Origin: Actinoplanes xinjiangensis
GTDB taxonomy: Bacteria > Actinomycetota > Actinomycetes > Mycobacteriales > Micromonosporaceae
Assembly (NCBI RefSeq): GCF_003148685.1
Contig: NZ_QGGR01000016.1
Span: 62,001 to 126,000, forward strand
Length of the DNA stretch: 64,000 nt
Direction: 5' to 3'
The notes below the pieces were generated by a model. It had not been told where the DNA came from. It saw only the letters and a list, made by a program, of their open reading frames with translations, and did no database searches. The number at the start of each line of letters is the position of its first letter. Position 1 is the stretch's first letter. A program made the translations under genes and the position numbers. Positions 32,706 to 41,577 of this stretch are shown here, in pieces.

Positions 32706-32724
32706 CGGCACATCATCCCCCCGC

Positions 32725-33894
32725 TCAGGCCCAGATCTTCTGGGGCTCACTGCGGCGCTCGGCCAGCGACGGGGCCGAGTCGTACTCCCGCACCACCTGA
32801 TAACGAGTGTCCCGCTCCACCGGCTGGAAACCGGCGTCCCAGATCAGGTGCAGAAGATCGTCACGATGCATGGTGTTCGGCGTGCCGTACGAGTCGGCGT
32901 CGTGGGTGATCTTGTACTCCACCACCGAGCCGTCCAGGTCGTCGGCGCCGAAGTTCAGGGAGAGCTGGGCCACCGACAGGCCGTGCATCACCCAGAAACA
33001 CTTGACGTGCGGCACGTTGTCGAACAGCAGGCGGGACACCGCGAACGTCTTCAGCGACTCGGCCGGCGCCGCCATCGTGGTGCGCTCCTGGATCCGGTTA
33101 CGGACCTTGCCGTCCTGTGAGTCGTGGAAGTCGTGCTGATAGCGCAGCGGGATGAAGACCGCGAAACCGCCGGTCTCGTCCTGGAGCTCACGCAGCCGCA
33201 GCACGTGGTCGACCCGGTGCCGCGGCTCCTCGATGTGGCCGTACAGCATGGTCGCGGGGGTCTTCATGCCCTTCTCGTGCGCCAGCCGGTGGATGCGGGA
33301 CCAGTCCTCCCAGTGGCAGGCGTGGTCGACGATGTGCTGCCGGACCTCCCAGTCGAAGATCTCGGCCCCGCCGCCGGTCAGCGACTCCAGCCCGGCGTCC
33401 ATCAGCTCGTCGAGGATCTCGCTCGCCGACAGGCCGCTGATCTTCTCGAACCACTGCACCTCGGTCGCGGTGAAGCACTTGAGCTTCACGTTGGGCAGCG
33501 CCGCCTTCAGCTCCCGCAGCACCTTGGGGTAATACCGCCAGGGCAGGCTCGGGTGCAGGCCGTTGACGATGTGCAACTCGGTGAGGTGCTCGTCCTCCAT
33601 CTCCTTGGCCTTGGCGACGGCCTCGTCGATGCGCATCGTGTAGGCGTCCTTCTCCCCCGGTTTGCGCTGAAAGGAGCAGTACGCGCAGCTGGCGGAGCAG
33701 ACGTTCGTCAGGTTGAGATGGCGGTTGACGTTGAACATCACCCGGTCACCGTTCATCACGGTCCGCCGGTGATGTGCCAGTCGGCCGAGCCAGGCCAGGT
33801 CGTCACTCGCGTAGAGCGCGACACCGTCCTCACGGGACAGACGCTCACCCGCGTAGACCTTTGCTTCCAGCTCCCGCTTCAACCCCGCATCCAT
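32725..33894 (-). CDS. mqnE: Aminodeoxyfutalosine synthase (radical SAM)
   Basis: 389-aa radical SAM enzyme that joins 3-enolpyruvylbenzoate with SAM to give aminodeoxyfutalosine. Cluster motif CSASCAYC gives C66, C70 and C73. MqnE-type segments include HIVNGLHPSLPWRYY and GGGAEIFDWEVR. The ATG at 33894 is preferred to a start 14 codons upstream. First gene of a unit with two small membrane proteins; acts between MqnA and the later MqnC step. Confidence 0.94.
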   Translation of the reverse strand: MDAGLKRELEAKVYAGERLSREDGVALYASDDLAWLGRLAHHRRTVMNGDRVMFNVNRHLNLTNVCSASCAYCSFQRKPGEKDAYTMRIDEAVAKAKEMEDEHLTELHIVNGLHPSLPWRYYPKVLRELKAALPNVKLKCFTATEVQWFEKISGLSASEILDELMDAGLESLTGGGAEIFDWEVRQHIVDHACHWEDWSRIHRLAHEKGMKTPATMLYGHIEEPRHRVDHVLRLRELQDETGGFAVFIPLRYQHDFHDSQDGKVRNRIQERTTMAAPAESLKTFAVSRLLFDNVPHVKCFWVMHGLSVAQLSLNFGADDLDGSVVEYKITHDADSYGTPNTMHRDDLLHLIWDAGFQPVERDTRYQVVREYDSAPSLAERRSEPQKIWA

Positions 33895-34025
33895 GTGCAC
33901 GAGGGTACGTCGCGCCCCACCGACGACCTGCGGCACCGCTCATCTGAAAAATTCTCAGCGTGCTTTCACCTTCATTCGATCGACACCGGTACGGCCCTTG
34001 CGGTATGAACCTTTAGGGACGACAA

Positions 34026-34045
34026 GCGACGGTCGTAACCGTCGC
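34026..34045 (+). promoter_or_regulatory. Hairpin in the leader of the NlpC/P60 gene
   Basis: GCGACGGT-CGTA-ACCGTCGC, a perfect 8-bp stem with a tetraloop, four bases before the GGGGAG ribosome-binding site. Could modulate initiation or mRNA stability. No match to the c-di-AMP riboswitch that often precedes such genes was seen. Confidence 0.45.
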
Positions 34046-34058
34046 GGACGGGGAGCTC

Positions 34059-35717
34059 ATGGCCAAGGCAGTGCGGCGAGGCACAACGCATCGCATGCGT
34101 TTCGTGCTACCTCGTCTGCGCCCGTTCGTCTGTTCGGCAGCCGTGGCCGCCGCGATCGCAGCACTGTTGCAGCCGATCCCGGCGATGGCCGACCCGGCCA
34201 CCGCCCCGGGGACAGCCACCTCCGTGCCCGACGCCGGCTCCCAGCCGGTCGCTGTCGGCAACCTCGTCCTGCCCGGCGCACCGGCCACCACGCCCGCCCC
34301 GACCACGCCGTCGCTGATCACCCCCGGCGTCCCCGCGAGCCCCATCCTCCAGAAGGTGGAGAAGGGCCGCGCCGAGATCGCCACCCTCGGTGACCAGCTG
34401 ATCCGCGTCGGCCAGGACCGTGACCTCGCCCAGACGCAGCTCACCGCCGCGACGGCCCGCGTCACCGAGACCCAGCAGGCGCTGGTCCAGGCCCGCACCC
34501 TGGCCGAGGATTCCGCGGCCGCCGCCATGCACCAGGCAGCCGCCATGCCGCCCGGCGCGCTCGACTCCAACTGGGCCGAGCTCGACGCGCTGTCCCGCAT
34601 GCAGCGGGGTGACGCCACGTCGTCCTACGAAGCCGCCGCGCGCCGCCTGATCGCCGCCGAGGAGGCAGCCCGGGCCGCGTCCACCGACCAGGTCACCACC
34701 AACACCCGGTATGCGGCGCTCGCCGCCCAGTGGACCCAGCTCAACGCCAACCTCACCAAGAAGCAGGCCGCCCAGACCAAGCTGGAGAATGACAACCGCG
34801 CCGAGATCAGCGCCGCCGAGAGCCGGGCGAGCGCAGCCGACCAGCAGCTCGGCCAGGAGTATCTCTCCGGCGCCGACGCCGGCCGCGGCGCCGACCCGCG
34901 GGCCGTCCAGGCCCTCCAGTTCGCGCTCGCCCAGCGCGGCGACCCGTATGTGTGGTCCGAGGAGGGCCCGGATCAGTACGACTGCTCCGGCCTGATGTGG
35001 GCGGCCTACCGCTCGGTCGGCTTCCAGCTCAACCGGGTGTCCCGCGACCAGTATTACCAGACCCGCGAGCGGCAGGTCTCCCGCTACTCGCTGCTCCCCG
35101 GCGATCTGCTCTTCTTCAGCTCCTCCAGCAGCTGGACGGGCATTCACCACGTCGCCATGTATGCGGGTGAGGGCATGATGGTCGAGGCCCCGCGTAGCGG
35201 CCTCAACGTGCGGCTCGCGCCGGTCCGCTGGACCCGCCTCTTCGCCGCCACCCGGATCTACGGCTCGATCGAGGGCGAGACCGAGACGCCCGACCTCGGC
35301 AACCCCGACCCGGACGAGCCGGTCACCCCCACCAAGTCGCCCACCCCCGGCACGAGCGCCACCTCCAAGCCGCCGGCCAGCCCCAGCCCCAGCTCGTCGA
35401 CCAAGCCCGGCACCGGCGGCTCGCCGAAGCCCAGCACCTCGTCGTCCTCGCCGCCCACGTCGACGTCACCCTCGACCTCGACCTCACCGTCGTCCTCTCC
35501 CACGCCGTCGACGAGCACGACACCGTCGGTGCTGCCCACTCCGACGAAGCAGGAGTCCTCACCGACCCCCACGACGAACACCCCGAGTTCGTCCGTCGGA
35601 AGCAGCACGGGATCGGCGGCGGTGACCGCCTCACAGGCCGCCACGTCCGGCTCGGCATCATCGTCGGAATCGGCGTCGAGGTCCGCCTCGTCCAGCGCCG
35701 GTTCCGGTGACGACTAA
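34059..35717 (+). CDS. Secreted NlpC/P60 peptidoglycan hydrolase
   Basis: 552-aa exported endopeptidase. A signal peptide (hydrophobic near residues 25-40, AMADP cleavage region) is followed by a Pro/Thr-rich segment and a long helical, probably coiled-coil, domain (about 85-280). The NlpC/P60 domain spans about 285-405 with catalytic C309 (DQYDCSGL) and H364 (HHVAMY). The last ~140 residues are Ser/Thr/Pro-rich and disordered, perhaps a wall-spanning tail. Relatives such as RipA cut peptide stems during cell separation. Confidence 0.9.
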   Translation: MAKAVRRGTTHRMRFVLPRLRPFVCSAAVAAAIAALLQPIPAMADPATAPGTATSVPDAGSQPVAVGNLVLPGAPATTPAPTTPSLITPGVPASPILQKVEKGRAEIATLGDQLIRVGQDRDLAQTQLTAATARVTETQQALVQARTLAEDSAAAAMHQAAAMPPGALDSNWAELDALSRMQRGDATSSYEAAARRLIAAEEAARAASTDQVTTNTRYAALAAQWTQLNANLTKKQAAQTKLENDNRAEISAAESRASAADQQLGQEYLSGADAGRGADPRAVQALQFALAQRGDPYVWSEEGPDQYDCSGLMWAAYRSVGFQLNRVSRDQYYQTRERQVSRYSLLPGDLLFFSSSSSWTGIHHVAMYAGEGMMVEAPRSGLNVRLAPVRWTRLFAATRIYGSIEGETETPDLGNPDPDEPVTPTKSPTPGTSATSKPPASPSPSSSTKPGTGGSPKPSTSSSSPPTSTSPSTSTSPSSSPTPSTSTTPSVLPTPTKQESSPTPTTNTPSSSVGSSTGSAAVTASQAATSGSASSSESASRSASSSAGSGDD

Positions 35718-35896
35718 TCCGGTAAGCAGGCAGAGAGGGCCCGGCACAACGGCCCGAAACGACCAGTCGGCCATCGGACCGTCATAGCCGGGCGAGTGAC
35801 GCTGACGCCGGGTGTGTTCACACCGGCTGATGTGGCACGGTTATGGTCAGCGCCCGACGTCCGAGACATCGTCGGCAGCGGTGGTCTGGAGGACCC

Positions 35897-38536
35897 ATGG
35901 ACGAGCAGCAGGCGACCAAGGACGGCGAGATCGGAACGCTGTCCGCCGCCCGGCCGCCCGCGAACGACACCGAGGAGTACGCTCCTCCGCCGCCGCCCGC
36001 ACCGGGCGCGTTGTGGGCCTCTCCGGCCGGTGATCCGAAGCCTGCCTCTACGCCGCGGCCGTCTCCGCCTCCGGGCCCGGAAACCACCGACTCCGCCGCT
36101 CCGGCATCTGCGGGCACGTCCCCCGTCTCGGACTCCGCGCCCGCCGACGCTTCCGGGTCCGCAGCCAACTCGGTTGTTGACTCCGCCGCTCCGGCATCCG
36201 CAGCCCCGTCCACCGTCTCGGACTCCGCGCCCGCCGACGCTCCGGTATCCGCGGCGCCCTCGGTCGCTGACTCCGCCGCTCCGGGATCCGCTGCGCCTGA
36301 TTCCTTGGACTCCGTGAGCCCGTCCGCACCCTCGACGGCTGCTCCGGATTCCGCGGGCGACGACTCCACCGCACCAGCTACGGGTTCGGCGTCCACGCCC
36401 ACAGCCATTCCGGACTCCGCAGAACTGTCCGCCGCTTCCGTGGCTGCTCCGGGTTCCGCGTTCTCCGCAGACGGCGACTCCGCCGACGCTGCTCCCGGCG
36501 CTCGGGATTCCGCTTCGACCGCAGCAGCTCCGGCTGCAGATGCCGCTACGGCTACGGCTGCCCCCGGCTCTGATCCCGTCGCGTCCGTTTCCGCCATCCC
36601 GAACTCCGCTGCCTCGGACTCCCCTGCGTCCGCAGCCGTTCCGGTGGCCGCGGCTCCGGCGGTGACGGTATCCGCGGCGGTTCCGGTGTCCACACCGCCG
36701 GCGTCTCGGGTCAGCGCCTCCGCCCAGGTTTCGGCCGCCCCTGTTATCGGGGCACCCGTTTCGGCAGCCCCAACCGCCAGCGCGCCCGGATCGGCAGCCT
36801 CGACCTCTGTCGCTTCCGGGTCGGAAACCTCGGCCTCCGCCGCGCCCGGATCCGCGACCCCGACCTCCGCAACGCCCGGAACCGCAAAGCCGACCTCCGC
36901 AACGCCCGGGACTGCAAAGCCGACCTCCGCCGCGCCCGGAACCGTGACCCCGGCCTCCGCCGCGCCCGTCGCCCGGGCATCTGCGTCCGTCGCGCCGACG
37001 TCCGTCGCACCTGCCTCCAACGGGCCCGCGACGGCATCACCCGCGCCCAAGTCCGCCACCGCATCACCCGCATCCAGCACGCCCGCTTTCGGCAGCAACT
37101 CCGGCTCGCCGTCGGCGGCCAAGTCGTCGGCGCGGCCGGTCTCGGCGGTGCCGGGGTCCGGTGCCGCCCGGGTCTCCGTGCCGGGGGTGGTTCACCCGAC
37201 CGCCGACGAGGTGCCCGCCTCAGCCCGTGCGGCGGCCCAGCCGACGGTCTACGGATCGACTCCGCGACCAACCGGCTCGGCGTCGGTCGCCGATGCGAAG
37301 AGCACAGCCGGACCCGCGAGCGCCGACGTCGAAGACTCAGCTGCCGTGCGACACCAGGCCAAAGCCGGCGAAACGGTTGATTCCCAGCTTGCGGCTCCGA
37401 AATCGGCAGATGCGAAGGCCGCGGACCTCAAGCCGAAAGACCCGCCGGCGTCACACGAGCCCAAGCCGGCCGAGTCGGGCTCGACCGAGCCGAAGCCGAC
37501 CGAGCCGAAGCTGACCGAACCTAAGCCCACCGAGCCGAAGACCGTCGAGCCGCAGAAGGAATCGGACCCGAAGGACCCGGCCGACCCCTCGCCGGCCAAG
37601 CCGCAGCCGGTGCCGGCACCCCCGAAACCGGCCGAGCCGGAACCGGACAAACCGCCGACACCGTTGCCGACGCCCACGCCGGCCCCGAAGCCGACCCCAC
37701 CGGCGCCCAAGCCCGGCCCGGTCCCCCCGGTGCCGACACCCACGCCGAGCCCGGTGCCACCGGGCCCGACCCCGCCGACACCCGTGCCCCCGGGCCCGAT
37801 TCCGCCCAAGCCGGTACCGCCGAGCCCGATCCCACCGGCTCCCGGCCCAGGCCCGGGTCCCAGCCCGATCCCGCCCGGCCCAGGCCCTAGCCCGATCCCG
37901 CCAGGCCCCGGACCCAGCCCCGTCCCGCCAGGGCCCGGACCCAGCCCCGTCCCGCCGGGTCCCGGACCCAGCCCGATCCCGCCCGGCCCAGGACCGGTAC
38001 CGCCCGGCCCGGTTCCTCCGGCTCCGATGATCGGTAACGGTCTGCCCAGCTACACCCTGCCGCCCACCGCCGCCTCGGCAGGCCTGCCACCGGCTCCGCC
38101 GAGCGTCCCCCGGGGGACGTCGTACCGGGGCTTCCCGTCGTCGCCGGAGAACATCGAGATGACACAGCCGGTCTCTGCCGTGACACCGCAGCCCGCCCAG
38201 TACGGCAATCCTCCGACCACCCCGATCAGCCCGGTCGCCGGCGGTGTGCCGCAGCAGCGGGGTCAGGGTCAGGGCACGGTGTACAGCACCGGCGGCTATC
38301 CGGCGATCGACATGACGATGCCGGTCTCCGATCCGGTGGAGAACTCGGGTTCGCTGACCGGCCACATCCTGGCTCAGGGGTGGCACGACGCGCCGGTGGA
38401 CCAGCGCCGCAGCAACCTGAAAGTGGTCATCGCCATGCTCGCCGTGCTCGGCCTGCTGGTGACGGTGAGCCTTGTGTTCGTGTTCACAGCCGGTGACGCG
38501 TTCACGGATTTCGTGGGAAATCTGACCGGAAAATGA
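35897..38536 (+). CDS. Large Ala/Ser/Pro-rich protein with C-terminal transmembrane helix
   Basis: 879-aa protein starting at an ATG with a GGAGGA ribosome-binding site. Residues ~30-500 consist mainly of degenerate Ser-Ala-Ala-Pro repeats. A Lys/Pro/Glu segment (TEPKPTEPK) follows, then a proline-rich stretch of PGPSPIPPG repeats. Near the C-terminus a single helix (VVIAMLAVLGLLVTVSLVFVF) is followed by ~17 residues. No signal peptide, so the long part is probably cytoplasmic with the helix as C-terminal anchor. Function unknown. Low-complexity DNA makes this stretch prone to length change. Confidence 0.8.
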   Translation: MDEQQATKDGEIGTLSAARPPANDTEEYAPPPPPAPGALWASPAGDPKPASTPRPSPPPGPETTDSAAPASAGTSPVSDSAPADASGSAANSVVDSAAPASAAPSTVSDSAPADAPVSAAPSVADSAAPGSAAPDSLDSVSPSAPSTAAPDSAGDDSTAPATGSASTPTAIPDSAELSAASVAAPGSAFSADGDSADAAPGARDSASTAAAPAADAATATAAPGSDPVASVSAIPNSAASDSPASAAVPVAAAPAVTVSAAVPVSTPPASRVSASAQVSAAPVIGAPVSAAPTASAPGSAASTSVASGSETSASAAPGSATPTSATPGTAKPTSATPGTAKPTSAAPGTVTPASAAPVARASASVAPTSVAPASNGPATASPAPKSATASPASSTPAFGSNSGSPSAAKSSARPVSAVPGSGAARVSVPGVVHPTADEVPASARAAAQPTVYGSTPRPTGSASVADAKSTAGPASADVEDSAAVRHQAKAGETVDSQLAAPKSADAKAADLKPKDPPASHEPKPAESGSTEPKPTEPKLTEPKPTEPKTVEPQKESDPKDPADPSPAKPQPVPAPPKPAEPEPDKPPTPLPTPTPAPKPTPPAPKPGPVPPVPTPTPSPVPPGPTPPTPVPPGPIPPKPVPPSPIPPAPGPGPGPSPIPPGPGPSPIPPGPGPSPVPPGPGPSPVPPGPGPSPIPPGPGPVPPGPVPPAPMIGNGLPSYTLPPTAASAGLPPAPPSVPRGTSYRGFPSSPENIEMTQPVSAVTPQPAQYGNPPTTPISPVAGGVPQQRGQGQGTVYSTGGYPAIDMTMPVSDPVENSGSLTGHILAQGWHDAPVDQRRSNLKVVIAMLAVLGLLVTVSLVFVFTAGDAFTDFVGNLTGK

Positions 38537-38815
38537 CCAACTGACGCAGGTCCGACAGTGTGCGTGGCCCGGTCGTTTTGGCGCTTGGGCCGCCAGCACT
38601 TAAGCTGGAGCGGTTGCGCTTCAGGGTGAGCATGCCCACTACCCGGCCGGAATGCGGGCGGCGGTTCAGACGTTCACCCGTACACTGATGGTAGTTATTG
38701 ACGCGGCGTGCCCACCCGGTGCACGCCACGGGCGTTCTTGCGGGCATTTCAGCGGGCGGTCTCCAGTGACCGCGGCGGGCCATTCGCGAGCATGCGCCCC
38801 CGTAGAGAGGTTCTC
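38537..38815 (+). promoter_or_regulatory. Long leader of the DEAD-box helicase gene
   Basis: 279 bp without a gene. A hairpin GGCGTGC/GCACGCC (38705-38711 with 38721-38727) lies about 90-110 bases before the start, and a TACACT element at 38682 could be the -10. A long structured leader is usual for cold-shock-type helicase mRNAs. Confidence 0.4.
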
Positions 38816-40738
38816 TTGACCACTTTCGCTGATCCCAGCACGTTCCCGTCCGTCTTCGACAACAGCACCGAGAGCGAGACCCCGGCCACCCCTGAGGCCG
38901 CCGAGATCGCCGAGACCACCCCGGAGGCCGTCGAGGCCACCGAGGCCGCCCCGGAGACCGTCGAGGTCGCTCCGGAGGCTGTGGAGGCCGAGGAGGCCCC
39001 CACCATGACTTTCGCCGACCTTGGCCTGCCGGTCGAGATCGTGCGTGTTCTGACCCGTGAGGGCATCACCACCCCGTTCGAGATCCAGGCCGCGACCGTG
39101 CCGGACGCGCTGGCCGGCCGGGATGTCCTGGGCCGTGGCCAGACCGGCTCGGGCAAGACCCTGGCGTTCGGTCTGCCGGTGCTGACCCGCGTCGCGAAGA
39201 GCGGCCGGGCCCGCCCGCACTACCCGAAGGCCCTGATCCTGGTCCCGACCCGGGAGCTGGCGATGCAGGTCGCCGACTCGCTGATGCCGGTGGGCCGGTC
39301 GGTCGGCGTGTTCCTGAAGACCGCGGTCGGCGGGGTCCCGTACGACCGTCAGATGGACGCGCTGCGCCGCGGCGTCGAGGTGATCGTCGCCACGCCGGGC
39401 CGGCTCGCCGACCTGATCGAGCGGGGCGCCTGCAAGCTCGACGACATCGAAGTGACCGTTCTGGACGAGGCCGACCAGATGGCTGACATGGGCTTCCTGC
39501 CCGAGGTCACCGATCTGCTGGCGAAGACTCCGGAGCACGCGCAGCGTCTGCTCTTCTCGGCGACTCTCGACGGTGACGTCGACGCGCTGGTCAAGCGGTT
39601 CATGCACGACCCGGTCACGCACTCGACCGCCCCGGCCGAGGCCAGCGTGTCCACCATGGAGCACCACCTGCTGCTGATCCCGCCGGCCGACAAGTTCCCG
39701 ATCACCTCGTGGATCGCGAACCGGACCGGTAAGACCATCGTCTTCGCCCGCACCCAGATGGGCGTGGACCGGCTGGTCGAGCAGCTCGCGGCGGTCGGTG
39801 TCCGGGCCGGTGCCCTGCACGGTGGCAAGACCCAGCGGGTCCGTACCCGTACGCTTGCCGAGTTCAAGGAAGGCCGGGCGAACGTCCTGGTCGCGACGGA
39901 CGTGGCGGCCCGTGGCATCCACGTCGACGGCATCTCGCTGGTCGTGCACGTGGACCCGCCGAAGGACCCGAAGGACTACCTGCACCGGGCCGGCCGCACC
40001 GCCCGGGCCGGCGAGTCCGGCGCGGTCGTCACGCTGGTTCTGCCGAAGCAGCGCCGCACCACCCAGGCGATGATGTCGAAGGCCGGGGTCAATCCCGCCG
40101 AGACCCGCGTCCGTGTGGGCGACGACAAGCTGGCTGAGATCACCGGTGCCCGTGAGCCCAGCGGCATCCCGGTGGTCGAGGAGCCGGAGCCCCGTCGTGA
40201 GCGTTCCGGTGGTTCGCGTGGCCGCTTCGGCGACCGTCCCCGCGGCGACCGCCCGCAGCGCTCCTACGGCGACCGCCCGCAGCGTTCGTTCGGCGACCGC
40301 AACGAGCGGACCTTCGGGGACCGCCCGCAGCGTTCCTACGGCGACCGGCCGGCCGCCGGCGGCGACCGTTCGTTCGGTGACCGGCCCCGCTCGGACCGCC
40401 CGGTCGGTGACCGTGACCGTAGCTTCGGCGACCGCCCGGCCGGCGGCGACCGTAGCTTCGGCGACCGGCAGCGTTCGGACCGGCCCTACGGCGACCGTCC
40501 GTCGGGTGACCGTCCGCAGCGTTCTTTCGGTGACCGTCCGCAGCGTTCGTTCGGTGACCGCCCGGCCGCCGACCGTCCGCAGCGCACGTTCGGCGACCGC
40601 CCGGCTGGTGACCGTTTCGGTGACCGTCCGGCGGCTGCCCGTCGCGAGGGTCCCCGCACCGACAGCCACCGCGGTGACCGCCGCGAGGGCCCGGGCGGCG
40701 GCCGTTTCGGCACCCCTCGCCCGGCTCGCAGCTACTGA
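38816..40738 (+). CDS. DEAD-box RNA helicase with GDRP-repeat tail
   Basis: 640-aa RNA helicase. A Glu/Ala-rich N-terminus (1-62) is followed by the Q motif, Walker A GQTGSGKT near residues 108-115, VLDEADQMADMG, SATL, and the C-lobe motifs ARGIHVDG and HRAGRTARAG. From ~480 the tail contains over 20 GDR units, many as GDRPQRS(F/Y), an Arg/Gly/aromatic-rich region of the sort that binds RNA and drives condensation. Start chosen as the TTG at 38816, which has an AGAGAGG ribosome-binding site; an ATG further upstream is not conserved in character. Similar to RhlE/DeaD helicases. Confidence 0.9.
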   Translation: MTTFADPSTFPSVFDNSTESETPATPEAAEIAETTPEAVEATEAAPETVEVAPEAVEAEEAPTMTFADLGLPVEIVRVLTREGITTPFEIQAATVPDALAGRDVLGRGQTGSGKTLAFGLPVLTRVAKSGRARPHYPKALILVPTRELAMQVADSLMPVGRSVGVFLKTAVGGVPYDRQMDALRRGVEVIVATPGRLADLIERGACKLDDIEVTVLDEADQMADMGFLPEVTDLLAKTPEHAQRLLFSATLDGDVDALVKRFMHDPVTHSTAPAEASVSTMEHHLLLIPPADKFPITSWIANRTGKTIVFARTQMGVDRLVEQLAAVGVRAGALHGGKTQRVRTRTLAEFKEGRANVLVATDVAARGIHVDGISLVVHVDPPKDPKDYLHRAGRTARAGESGAVVTLVLPKQRRTTQAMMSKAGVNPAETRVRVGDDKLAEITGAREPSGIPVVEEPEPRRERSGGSRGRFGDRPRGDRPQRSYGDRPQRSFGDRNERTFGDRPQRSYGDRPAAGGDRSFGDRPRSDRPVGDRDRSFGDRPAGGDRSFGDRQRSDRPYGDRPSGDRPQRSFGDRPQRSFGDRPAADRPQRTFGDRPAGDRFGDRPAAARREGPRTDSHRGDRREGPGGGRFGTPRPARSY

Positions 40739-40748
40739 TCAACCACTC

Positions 40749-40791
40749 CGAAGCCCCGGTCGCGTTCTTGCGACCGGGGCTTCGGCCTTTT
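40749..40791 (+). terminator. Intrinsic terminator of the DEAD-box gene
   Basis: CGAAGCCCCGGTCGC (40749-40763) pairs perfectly with 40770-40784 around a six-base loop, followed by GGCCTTTT. It begins 11 bases after the stop codon. Confidence 0.9.
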
Positions 40792-40947
40792 CCGAGGGAA
40801 TGAGCCGCCCCCCGGGGAGAATGCGCGGTGACCGACCGCCTCCGCCCGGGAGGCGCGCTGGTGGGCGGAAGTGTCGCCTGCGTCGCGGGGTGGTCAGGGT
40901 GCCTTCAGTACGGCGTACAAAATATAAAAATCGGGTAGGTTACCGGC

Positions 40948-41577
40948 ATGCCGTTGCCGATCGCGGTTTTCTGGGAGCGCAGTGACGTTCCGGGCGCCGA
41001 GCATGCCCTGCTGGAGCCGCGCGACGGGCTGTATGCGCAGGGCACTCTGCTGGCCGCCGCCCCGGTCCCGTTCACCTGCCATTACGAGGTGCGGACCGGG
41101 CCGGACTGGGCGACCGCCCGGCTGGATGTGCGGGCCGAGGGCGCCGGCTGGGCGCGTGGTGTGCGGCTGGAGTTGGCGGCTGGCCGCTGGCGAGTGACCG
41201 GTTCTGAACAGGGTGATCTTGATGCTGAGCTGACCAGAAACGGTCATGCACGGGCGGGTCTACCCGGATGCGACGATCCGGATCTGCTGTACGGCGCGTT
41301 CGACGTCGGCCTGAGCGGGTCGGCGCTGTTCGCCACCCTGCCGATTCGCCGGCTCGGCCTGCTCGGGTCGGAGGTGGGCGTGTCGCACCGGCTGAGCGTG
41401 GCGTGGGTACTCGTGCCCAGCCTGGAGGTGGTGCAGGTGGACCAGATCTGGACGCCACTGGCCCATGATCAGGTGCGGGTCGCCGACGAGACCAGCAGCG
41501 TCGACCTGACCTGTGACGACGAGGGCTTCGTGACGGACCGGCCGGGACTGGCCCGGCGGGTCACAGTCGCTTCTTGA
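40948..41577 (+). CDS. Putative glycolipid-binding family protein
   Basis: 209-aa protein resembling the putative glycolipid-binding family (PF06475): a beta-rich protein with paired strands such as FTCHYEVRTGPDWATARLDV, the CDDPDLLYGAFDVGLSGSALFATLPIRRL core and a C-terminal LEVVQVDQIWTPL. No signal peptide. True ligand and role unknown. Upstream lies an unusually AT-rich patch (tacaaaatataaaaatc, 40915-40931) that may contain the promoter. Its 3' end overlaps the convergent peptidase-like gene by 17 bases. Confidence 0.72.
   Translation: MPLPIAVFWERSDVPGAEHALLEPRDGLYAQGTLLAAAPVPFTCHYEVRTGPDWATARLDVRAEGAGWARGVRLELAAGRWRVTGSEQGDLDAELTRNGHARAGLPGCDDPDLLYGAFDVGLSGSALFATLPIRRLGLLGSEVGVSHRLSVAWVLVPSLEVVQVDQIWTPLAHDQVRVADETSSVDLTCDDEGFVTDRPGLARRVTVAS

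Noticed and set aside
33895..34058. c-di-AMP (ydaO-type) riboswitch before the NlpC/P60 gene
   Set aside because: The gap is short and lacks the conserved aptamer blocks; only a simple hairpin is present.
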